This document shows positions 1 through 8,800 of a DNA stretch of 64,000 bases, piece by piece. Origin of the DNA: Hyphomicrobium sp. (lineage in GTDB: Bacteria > Pseudomonadota > Alphaproteobacteria > Rhizobiales > Hyphomicrobiaceae); assembly GCF_019744875.1 (NCBI RefSeq), contig NZ_JAIETU010000005.1, positions 372,001-436,000 on the forward strand, read 5' to 3'. A model generated the notes under the pieces. The model did no database searches and had not been told where the DNA came from. It saw only the letters and a program-made list of their open reading frames with translations. A program made the position numbers and the translations under genes. The stretch's first letter is position 1. Each line of letters begins with the position of its first letter.

Positions 1-591
1 GAGTCCAGCCGGCTTTCGCGGCAGGCGGACATCGCACTCGTACTTCCGAAGGTGAAGGAAGTCTGCCCCAACAATCTCGCGCCGACGTCGTCCGCCGTCA
101 TTACGCTCGCGGCGGGGCATGTGCTGGCCATCCTGCTCATGGAGCAGCGCTCGTTCGAGGATGCGGACTTCGGCAAGCTTCATCCGGGCGGCCGGCTCGG
201 GCTGCTGCTGTCCTCCGTGCGCCGCTACACGGACGAGTTCAAGGACAAGGTGCCGACCGTCGAGCCGCAGGAGCTGCTCGGCCATGTCGTCATTCGTCTC
301 GCCGAAGGGCAACGCGGCTGCGTCGTGGTGACGGAATCCAACACCAATCGCCTGCTCGGGCTGATCACCGAGGGCGACTTGCGGCGCGCGTTTTCGCCGG
401 ACATGTTCGGAAAGACCGCGCAGGAGATCATGACCGTGCGGCCCTTTACGGTCGCCATCGACGACCTGATGAGCGCGGCGGTCTCGCTCATGAAGGAACG
501 GCGCATCGCCAACGTCGTCGTCGTGGATGCCGGCGACACCGTGGTCGACGTGCTGCACAGCAAGGATCTCATGCAGCGCGGCTACATGTAA
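1..591 (+). CDS. kdsD: Arabinose-5-phosphate isomerase, C-terminal part (KdsD/KpsF family; 5' end outside window)
   Basis: The reading frame is open from base 1, so this is the 3' part of a longer gene; the GTG at 52 is internal, not a start. Family role: KdsD converts D-ribulose 5-phosphate to D-arabinose 5-phosphate, the first step towards Kdo of lipopolysaccharide. The visible part begins in the C-terminal half of the SIS domain, with the family motif CPNNLAPTSS and the stretch DFGKLHPGGRLG. Two CBS domains follow, the first ending near LITEGDLRRAF and the second in TAQEIMTVRPFTV to the C-terminus. These features match KdsD rather than a generic SIS protein. A capsule-type KpsF paralogue cannot be excluded without the N-terminus. 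A hairpin terminator lies 35 bases downstream. Confidence 0.93.
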   Translation, partial: ESSRLSRQADIALVLPKVKEVCPNNLAPTSSAVITLAAGHVLAILLMEQRSFEDADFGKLHPGGRLGLLLSSVRRYTDEFKDKVPTVEPQELLGHVVIRLAEGQRGCVVVTESNTNRLLGLITEGDLRRAFSPDMFGKTAQEIMTVRPFTVAIDDLMSAAVSLMKERRIANVVVVDAGDTVVDVLHSKDLMQRGYM

Positions 592-625
592 GCGGACCCG
601 CAAACTCCGGCTGCACAAAACAGAA

Positions 626-650
626 AGCCCTGCGCTTGCGGCGCAGGGCT
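626..650 (-). terminator. Rho-independent terminator between convergent kdsD and cheY-like gene
   Basis: A perfect 10-bp inverted repeat (626-635 and 641-650, AGCCCTGCGC with its complement) closes a 5-base loop. On the minus strand it is followed by TTCTGTTTTG, a U-rich tail, so it best serves the CheY-like gene ending at 676. The stem could also stop kdsD transcripts on the plus strand, where no U-tract follows. Confidence 0.75.
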
Positions 651-675
651 TCCGATGACTGTCAGAGGGGTCGAC

Positions 676-1068
676 TTAGGCGGCGACGGGTGTAGCCAGC
701 GCGAGATCGATCTTCTCCTTCAGCACCTTTTCGTTGAACGGCTTGATGATGTAGCCGCTGACGCCGGCGCTCTTGGCGGCGTTGATGTTGTCCTGCTTGG
801 ATTCGGCGGTGACGAGGATGAACGGCGTGTCGCTCATCGAGGCGTCCGCGCGGACGGCCTTCAACAGCTCATAGCCAGTCATCGGTTCCATGTTCCAGTC
901 CGAGATGATCAGGCCGTACTTCTTCGCCTTGATCTTCTGCAGGGCTGCCTCGCCGCTTGCCGCGTCGTCGACGTTCTCGAAGCCAATCTGCTTCAGAAGC
1001 TTTTTGATAATCCGCACCATGGTGCTGTAATCGTCCACGACGAGTACAGGCATGTCGTTCGTGCTCAT
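676..1068 (-). CDS. CheY-like single-domain response regulator
   Basis: This 130-residue protein is a lone receiver domain with no output domain. The acidic pocket D12-D13, the phosphoacceptor D57 in SDWNMEP, the switch T87 and the conserved K109 in IIKPF are all present. Family knowledge: such proteins carry a phosphoryl signal from a histidine kinase, typically CheA, to the flagellar switch or another partner. The divergent neighbour is cheB, which fits a chemosensory role, but no cheA, cheR, cheW or receptor gene is in the window. The ATG at 1068 is preceded by AAGGGG eight bases upstream. Its terminator is at 626-650. Confidence 0.9.
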   Translation of the reverse strand: MSTNDMPVLVVDDYSTMVRIIKKLLKQIGFENVDDAASGEAALQKIKAKKYGLIISDWNMEPMTGYELLKAVRADASMSDTPFILVTAESKQDNINAAKSAGVSGYIIKPFNEKVLKEKIDLALATPVAA

Positions 1069-1366
1069 AACCCAATCCCCTTCAACTACCCGTCAATGGC
1101 GCCAACCCCGCCGCATGGGATCGTGCGCAATCCACCTCTGCATCCGAGCCCAAACTATGCCGGAGGATTGCTTGCGATTAGATTAATGGGACCTTTCATT
1201 CATCAGATGTATCGCGCGCGCCGCACTCCGGCAGTTCGCCATCCGCGTAACGGAATGGAAACCAATCGCTGTTAACGATGTGTTTCCATGAATTGCTGGT
1301 GCCCGGATTCCGCCCCAACTTTGGGGTCCGGCGTTCGCTCCAGCGGCCCGTAAGGAAGCTGCTCGC
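1069..1366. promoter_or_regulatory. Divergent intergenic region between cheY-like gene and cheB
   Basis: About 300 bases separate the two divergent starts, so promoters for both genes must lie here. I see no RNA gene or convincing small gene. The middle (about 1165-1290) is more AT-rich than its surroundings. A single TTAAC at 1272-1276 is not paired with a second half-site at CtrA spacing. No specific operator can be assigned. Confidence 0.4.
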
Positions 1367-2404
1367 ATGTCCGCACCTCTTATTCGTGTTCTGGTCGTGG
1401 ATGATTCCGCCTTCATGCGCGGCGTCCTTCCGACCAAAATCGAAGCCGACCCGCGTTTCAAGGTCGTCGGTATCGCGGCCAACGGGCGAGAAGCGATCGA
1501 CAAGACCATCGCGCTCAAGCCCGATGTCGTCACGCTCGACATCGACATGCCGGTGATGAACGGCATCGACGCGCTGAAGGAAATCGTCCGCGTCAGCACC
1601 GCGTCCGTGATCATGGTGAGCGCCCGTACCGAGCAGGGCGCGGCCATCACGCTCGAGGCGCTGGCGATCGGCGCTGTCGATTTCATTCCAAAGTCGAACG
1701 GCGTCGAGCGCATCCACGACAAGCTGCTCGCGGCCGTCGAAGCCAAATCTCACAGGACCCGGGCATTGGCTGCCCGGCCCGCCGGTGTCGTCCGTCCTTC
1801 GGGGCCGCCCCGTCCGACCGCAGGCGCGCGTCTCAGCGCCAAGATCTGCATCATCGGATCGAGCACGGGCGGACCGCAGGCGCTGCAGACGGTTCTGTCA
1901 CAGCTTCCCGAGAACCTGCCGGTTCCAGTCGTTGTCGCCCAGCACATGCCGCCCAACTTCACCAAGGCGCTGGCGCAGCGCCTGAACGACACCTGCAAGC
2001 CGCGGGTTGTCGAAGCCGAAGACGGACTGCAGCTCGTCAAGGGCACGGTCTACATCTCGCCCGGCGGCATGCAGACCCGCGTGACCGCGACCGAGCTCAA
2101 GGTGACGGCCGACCAGGGCGAGAGCCTCTACAAGCCGTCGGTCGACGTTCTGGCCGAGAGCGCGCGTGCCGCGTTCGGCAAGAACATTCTCGGCGTCATG
2201 CTGACGGGCATGGGCGCGGACGGTGCTGCTGAGTTCACCAAGCTGCGCAAGCTCTGCGGCTACAACATTTCGCAGGACCAGGCGTCCTGCGTGGTGTACG
2301 GCATGCCGCGTTCGCTGGTGGAGGCCGGCGGTTCGGATGAAGCGCTGCCGCTCGATCAGATCGGGATGCGCATTCGCACCGCGCTCGGCGCCAATCTCAA
2401 CTGA
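1367..2404 (+). CDS. cheB: Chemotaxis protein-glutamate methylesterase/glutamine deamidase CheB
   Basis: The 345-residue protein has the full CheB architecture. An N-terminal receiver domain (about residues 5-125) carries D12-D13, phosphoacceptor D58 in TLDIDMP and K109. A proline/alanine-rich linker (about 130-155) leads to a C-terminal methylesterase domain with S166 in GSSTGG, H193 in AQHMP and D285 in GMGADG as catalytic triad. CheB removes methyl groups from receptor glutamates and deamidates glutamines during adaptation. The ATG at 1367 follows AAGGAAG. Receptor and methyltransferase genes are not in the window, so its receptors are unknown. Confidence 0.95.
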   Translation: MSAPLIRVLVVDDSAFMRGVLPTKIEADPRFKVVGIAANGREAIDKTIALKPDVVTLDIDMPVMNGIDALKEIVRVSTASVIMVSARTEQGAAITLEALAIGAVDFIPKSNGVERIHDKLLAAVEAKSHRTRALAARPAGVVRPSGPPRPTAGARLSAKICIIGSSTGGPQALQTVLSQLPENLPVPVVVAQHMPPNFTKALAQRLNDTCKPRVVEAEDGLQLVKGTVYISPGGMQTRVTATELKVTADQGESLYKPSVDVLAESARAAFGKNILGVMLTGMGADGAAEFTKLRKLCGYNISQDQASCVVYGMPRSLVEAGGSDEALPLDQIGMRIRTALGANLN

Positions 2405-2446
2405 TCCGGAAGATCCGGAAAGGCGATGTCTGTTGGAGGGTTGCTG

Positions 2447-2731
2447 CTAAAGTTGCAGCGCCGCGTCTGCGTCGTCGAAGTCGTTCAGCTCCGTCTCGCC
2501 GAGCAGCAGCGACAGAATCAGCGCGTGGCTCTTGTTCGACGCGCCGAGCTTGCGCTTGATGTTCTCGATGTGGACGCGAACCGTGTTCGGGCTGATGTCG
2601 AGCTTCTGCGCGACCTCCTTCTCCGATTGCCCGCGTCCCGTGAGGACGAGGCACGCACGTTCGCGGCGCGTGAGCACGTCGCGGCGCTTGATCGTCGTGG
2701 CTGCAGATAAAGCCGTTTGAATTGTCGTCAC
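2447..2731 (-). CDS. Single-domain LuxR/GerE-type transcriptional regulator
   Basis: This 94-residue protein is essentially only a LuxR/GerE helix-turn-helix domain (about residues 18-78). It has the typical LTRRERACLVL first helix and the recognition segment VAQKLDISPNTVRVHIENI. There is no receiver, autoinducer-binding or other sensory domain, so any control must come from partner proteins, expression level or an uncharacterised tail. It is convergent with cheB and sits next to the 3' end of the giant glycosyltransferase gene. Targets are unknown; regulation of motility or surface products is only a positional guess. Confidence 0.82.
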   Translation of the reverse strand: MTTIQTALSAATTIKRRDVLTRRERACLVLTGRGQSEKEVAQKLDISPNTVRVHIENIKRKLGASNKSHALILSLLLGETELNDFDDADAALQL

Positions 2732-2845
2732 CCGTCAGCCCCTCATTCCCAAAACTTATTCCGCGACGACTTTAAGATTCATCGTGCGTTGCAATTGACC
2801 CTGGCGGCACTGGCTTATCCGAGGCTTATACTGAGCAAAACGCGC

Positions 2846-5800
2846 TTACGCTTTTCCGCGTGCGCAGTACGCGCGCCACAGGCTGCGATAGGCGTCTTCG
2901 ACTTCACGCGCGAGACCGGCGGCATCGCTTCCGATCGGAGACGCTGCAAACTTCGCCCGCAAGCCACTCCGCATGCGCGACAAGGCTTCGATGTTGCTGG
3001 CCGCCGTGATGGCACGGGCGACGTAGGCGTCGACGTCGTGCGCAACCCAGTCGTCGAGACCGAGACTGCCGAGGATCGACGCGCCGAAACGGCCGACCGG
3101 CGGGCGATCCGCCAGCGAAACGACGGGCACACCCAGCCACAGCGCTTCGATCGTCGTGGTGCCGGCGTTGTGCGGGAACGGGTCCAGCGCGATATCGATG
3201 GTGCCGTAAGCGTCCCATGTGCGCGGCTGCGGCGAGGTGTAGACCAGCTTGACGCGGCCGGGCTCGAGGCCGGCCGCGGCAAAGCGGGCATGCCAGGCGG
3301 CGCAATTCTCTTCTTCCCGGAACGGCTTGCTGTTCATGACCAACCGGGAATTCGGCACGCTGCGCAGGATGCGCGTCCAGGCCTTGACGACATCCTCGTT
3401 GATGCGGGCCGGGCGGCTGAAGCAGCCAAACGTGACGAAGCCGTTCCTGAGCGCCGGGAGCGGCGCGACGTCGGGCATCGCCTCGGGCGGCACGTAGACG
3501 TGCGGCATGCGTGACAGGCGGATGGGGCGCTCGGCGAAATAGCGCTCCGCGCCCATCGGCAGCAGAGCCTCGTTGATGAGGAAGGCGTCGATGGCCGACA
3601 GGCCCGTGGTGGTGCCGGAGCCGACCATGTGGGCAACCTGGATGGGCGCAGGTTTGCGGGCGAACGTCAGCAGGCGGTTGCCGGAGGTGTGGCCCGCAAG
3701 GTCGACCAGCACGTCGATCTCGTCGGCGCGAATCATGTCCGCCACCTCGGCGTCGGACAGGCCGACCGTCGAGCGCCAGCGCGCGGCATGGCGCTTGAAG
3801 CGGTCCGTCACGGCGTCCGGATTGGCGACCTCGGCGTAACAGGTCACTTCGAAGCGCTCGCGGTCGTGGGCGGCGATCAGGGATTCAATAAAGAAGCTCA
3901 CGGCGTGGTAGCGGAAGTCCGGCGACATGTAGCCGATGCGTAGGCGCCGTTCGGGATTGCGCGAGCCGAAATGCACCGGGTTCGACGGCATCAAGGGCGC
4001 GGCGTGGGCATGATCCCAATCGCGATAGGCCTCGAAAATGGCGTCAGGCGTCATGTCGGTGCGGTAGTTCAGGCAGAACAGATAGTTCGAATGGGCGATG
4101 GCGAAATCGGGCTTGAGCTTGACGGCGCCGGCAAAGCAGTCGGCTGCTTCCGGCAGGCGATCCTGTTGCATCAGCGCCGTGCCGATGTTGTTCAGCGCGT
4201 TGGCGTCACGGGGGTTGAGCTCCACGGCGCGGCGGGCGGCGGCTTCCGCTTCGCGCGCATTGCCCGCGAGCGACAGCGTCCATGACAGGTTCGACCAGGC
4301 GTCGGAATAGTCCGGCCGCAGCGTCAGGGCATGGCGCAGGTGCGCCTCCGCTTCGGCGGCGCGGCCGAGATCCTTGTAGACGCTGGCGAGGTTGTTGTGC
4401 GCTTCCGGAGACTGCGGGGCGAGGCGGACGGCTTCCTTGCCGTGGGTCTCGGCTTCAGCAAGACGGCCGAGGCCGCGCAGCATCGGCGTGATATTCCAGC
4501 GGAAGTCCGCCCGGTCCGGCGCGCCGGCGATGGCCTTCGTCAAATCGCCCACCGCTTCGGCCAGGCGTCCCAGCTTGTAGGCCGCAACGCCGCGCAGATG
4601 GCGCGCGTCGGTCGAGTCGGGAGACGCGGCGAGCACAGCGTCCGACAGTGACAAGGCGCGCGGGAAATTGCCGGATTGGAAGGCCTGGATGGCCTCTTCG
4701 AACTGCGACTGGACAGCCTTTTCGCCGGCCTGACGCTGCCTTCCGCACCAGTCCGTCCAGAGGTTTCGAACGGCGGTTTCGATCTCGCGTGCGAGGCCGG
4801 GGCCGTCGCAGAGCGGGGAGGCCGCCATGCGGGCGCGCAGGCCGGTGCGTAGCTTGGCGAGTGCGTCGAGGTCGGAGGCCTTCGCAGCCGCCAGCGCTAC
4901 GTAGCCCGCGACGTCCTTCGCAACCCAGTCGCGCAGGCCGACTGCCGCGAGATTGCTCGCGCCGAAGCGACCCACAGACGGTCGATCCTCGACCGACACG
5001 ACAGGCACGCCCAGCCACAGAGCTTCGATGGTCGTTGTCCCAGCGTTGTGCGGGAATGGGTCGAGGGCAATGTCCACCTCGCCGTACGCCGACCACGTCT
5101 TCGGCTGCGGGCTCGTGTAGACCATGCTGAGGCGTTCACGCCCGATGCCGTGGGCCGCAAATCGTTGCGCCATCAGGTCCGCGAATGCGGCCTCCGAGAA
5201 CGCCTTCGCGTTCAGGAGCAGGCGGCTGTTCGGGACTTTCTTCAGGATCGCCGACCATGCCGCCACGACCCGGTCGTTGATGCGTTCCGTGCGGCCGAAG
5301 TAGCCGAACGTCACGATGCCGGTCCTCAGAGCCGGGAGCGGGGCAACGGCCGGCATGCCCTCGGGCGGCTGGTAGGCCACGGGGATGCGCGACAGGCGCA
5401 CGATCTTTTCCGAGAACAGGTGCTCGCTGCCGACTGGCGCCATCTCCTGATCGGACAGGAACACGTCGATGGCCGACATGCCCGACGTGTAGCCGTGGCC
5501 CAGGTGATGGGCGATCTGGATCGGGGCCGAACGGCGCGCCATCACGAGAACACGGCTCGCAGACGTGTGACCGCCGAAGTCCACCAGCACGTCGATCTTG
5601 TCCTGCCGGATGCGCTCGGCGAGCTGGTCGTCCGACAGACCCACCGTCGAGCACCAGTGGTCCGCCATGCCCTTGAAGGCCTGGGTGACGTGGTCCTCGT
5701 TCGTCACTTCGGCGTAGCAGACGATCTCAAGCTGGCTCCGGTCGAGGTGGCGCAGGAGGGGGTCGAGGAAGTGGCGGGCGGCGTGCTCGCGGAAGTCCGG

Positions 5801-8800
5801 CGAGAGGAAGCCGATGCGGATGCGGCGGCCGGGGGTTGGATCGTTTCCGAACGACACGGCCGCCGGCATGTGAGGGCGGGCGTGGGCGGCATCGAAGCGC
5901 TGGTACTCGGCGAAGATCTCCTCGGCGCTGCGATCCGGGTGGTAGTTCAGGCAGAACAGCAAATTCGCGTGCGCCAGAGAATAATCAGGCTTCATCGCCA
6001 AGGCGCGACGGAACAACGCCTCCGCATCAGAATAGCGCGAGAGGTCCTGCAGCAGCAGCGCCTGATTGCCGATGGCGCGCCAGTTGTTGGCAATGACATC
6101 CGAGACGCTCGCATAGATCGCAGCGGCGGCGGCGGGCTGGCCCTTCTGGCGCAGCAACTGGGCCAGGTTGTCCAGGATGTCGCCGTCGTTGGGCAGCAGC
6201 GCTGCGGCCTTGCGCAGGACCGCCTCGGCTTCGGCCGCCTTCAACAGGCGCATCAGGCACAGGCCGAAGCTGCGGAGCACCTGCGGGTCGTTCGGCGACA
6301 GCTCGCTGGCGCGGCGCAGCATGGTTTCCGCTTCGACGAGCCGGCCGCGGCTTTGCAGCAGATTGCCGAGGTTGCCATAAGCGTTCGGAAAGTCGGGGGC
6401 GCGCGCGATGGCTTCGCGGTAGGCGGCTTCCGCCTCTTCGACGCGACCACAGGCGCGCAATGCCGCGCCGAGATTCGACAGGATCGTCGGCCGCCGGCTG
6501 CGTCGCGCCGCATCCTCAAACAGTTCGACCGCGCGGATGGAATTGCCGCGACCGTAAGCCCAACCGGCCGCCTTCTGCAGCGTTTCGATGGCGTCTTCGC
6601 GGTCGACGAAGCCTTGCCAGAGCCGCTGATAGACGCGCTCGAGCTCCTTCGCGAGACCCTTCGCGTCGCAGAGCGGAGACGCCGCCATGCGGGCGCGCAA
6701 TCCGGCGCGCAGTCCGGCGAGCGCTTCGACATCGCGGGCGCGGTCGACGGCGATCGCGACATACTCCTCGCGCGTGCTCGCAACCCAATCCGAGAGCCCG
6801 AGCGACCCCATGATGGTGGCACCGAAGCAGCCGACCGATGGGCGCGTGGAGAGGCACACCGACGGCACGCCGAGCCAGGCCGCCTCGATGGTGGTGGTGC
6901 CGCCGTTGTGAGGGAACGGATCGAGCGCGATGTCGATCTCGCCGTAAGCGTCCCACGTCTTGGGCTGGGGCGTCGTGAACGTGAGATCGATGCGCTCGGC
7001 GCCGATGCCATGCGCCGCGAAGAGATCGCGGAAGCGGCGGCAGACTTCCTCATCGCGGAATGCGACCGTGTTCAGCACGAGGCGCGAGCGCGGCACGGCG
7101 GCCAGGATTTCCGACCAGGTGGCGACAACCGTCTCGTTCAGGCGCACGGCGCGGCCGAAGTTGCCGAACGTGACGAAGCCGTTCTTGAGGGCCGGGAGTG
7201 GCGCCACATCGGGCATGCCCTGCGGCGGCTCGTAGGCGACCGGCATACGCGGCATGCGCACGACCGGCTCGGAGAACAGATGATCGCAGCCTTCGGGCGC
7301 GAGCGCGTCGTCGGCGAGGAAGGCGTCCATCACCGACAGGCCGGACGTGTAGCCGTGCCCCAGGAAATGGGCGACTTGGACGGGGGCCGGCTTGCGGGCG
7401 AACGTCAGAAGGCGGTTGCGAGCCGTGTGGCCGCCGAGGTCGACCAGCACGTCGATGGCGTCGCGGCGAATGAGGTCGGCAAGCTGGTCGTCCGTGAGGC
7501 CGACGGTCGAGCGCCAGTTCTCGGCCAGCGCTTTCAGGCGTTGCGTTTCGCCGTCCGGCGTCGGGACTTCGGCATAGCAGAAGATTTCGACCTTGGAGCG
7601 ATCGTGGCCAACGAGGATCGGCTCGATAAAGTGGCGCGAGGACTTGGTGGCGAAATCCGGCGAGACGTACCCGACCCGCAGGCGGCGCGCGGTGGTTCTG
7701 TCATTCGACCAGACCGGGTTCTTCGGCGCGTGGCGCTCGGCGTGCAGGTCGTTCCAGCGCCGGAACTCGGCGTAGATTTCCTCGCCGGTGAGGCCGGGGT
7801 GATAGGTCACGGCGAACAGCATCATGCCGTGGCCGGTGGGGTTGTTCGGCGAGCGCTTCAGCGTCTCGCGGAAGATCTCGATGGCCTCGGCGGCGCGGCC
7901 CTGGTCCTGCACCGAGTTGGCGAGATTGAAGCCGACTTCCACGAGGTCCGGGCGGAGGCGCTGCGCCATGCGCAAGTCGCGCTCGGCCGCGCACAGGCGT
8001 CCGCGGCGCATGAGCACGAGGGCGCGATTGTTCAGCGCCTCGGCATGATCGGGCGCGTTGGAAATGGCATCCGTGAAGGCCGCTTCCGCTTCGGTGAGGC
8101 GGAACTGAGCGGCGAGCGCGTTGCCGAGCGCATTGAACGCCGACGACGATTTCGGCATCGCGTGCAGAGCGGCGCGCGCGGCGGCCTCGGCTTCGGAGAG
8201 GCGCCCGAGGCGGCGGTAGAGATCGGAGAGATACGTCGCCGCGTCGCTGTCGGCGGGATCGCTCGACCAGTGCTGCAGAAGTGCTGCAGCGGCATCAGCC
8301 GGGCGTCCTGCGGCATCGGCGCGATGGGCGTCTTTCATGACCGCGGCGCGGCGTTCGATGACGGTCTGCGAAAGAACGGGGCGGGCGGGAGCCTGCCTTC
8401 CGCACCAGTCCGTCCAGAGGTTGCGGACGGCGGTTTCGATCTCGCGTGCAAGGCCGGGGCCGTCGCAGAGCGGGGAGGCCGCCATGCGGGCGCGCAGGCC
8501 GGTGCGTAGCTTGGCGAGTGCGTCGAGGTCGGAGGCCTTCGCAGCCGCCAGCGCTACGTAGCCCGCGACGTCCTTCGCAACCCAGTCGCGCAGGCCGACT
8601 GCCGCGAGATTGCTCGCGCCGAAGCGACCCACAGACGGTCGATCCTCGACCGACACGACAGGCACGCCCAGCCACAGAGCTTCGATGGTCGTTGTCCCAG
8701 CGTTGTGCGGGAATGGGTCGAGGGCAATGTCCACCTCGCCGTACGCCGACCACGTCTTCGGCTGCGGGCTCGTGTAGACCATGCTGAGGCGTTCACGCCC

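Noticed and set aside
52-591. GTG at 52 as the start of a short CBS-domain protein
   Set aside because: The frame is open from base 1 and encodes continuous KdsD sequence before the GTG, so the gene is truncated by the window edge.
1269-1283. CtrA-type site upstream of cheB
   Set aside because: Only one TTAA half-site is present (GTTAACGATG); the second half at N7 spacing reads TTTC.
5048-8509. Long plus-strand open frame (1153 residues) inside the GT41 gene
   Set aside because: It is the antisense of TPR/GT41 coding sequence with high GC. It shows no domain, and parts are duplicated exactly as the sense gene is.
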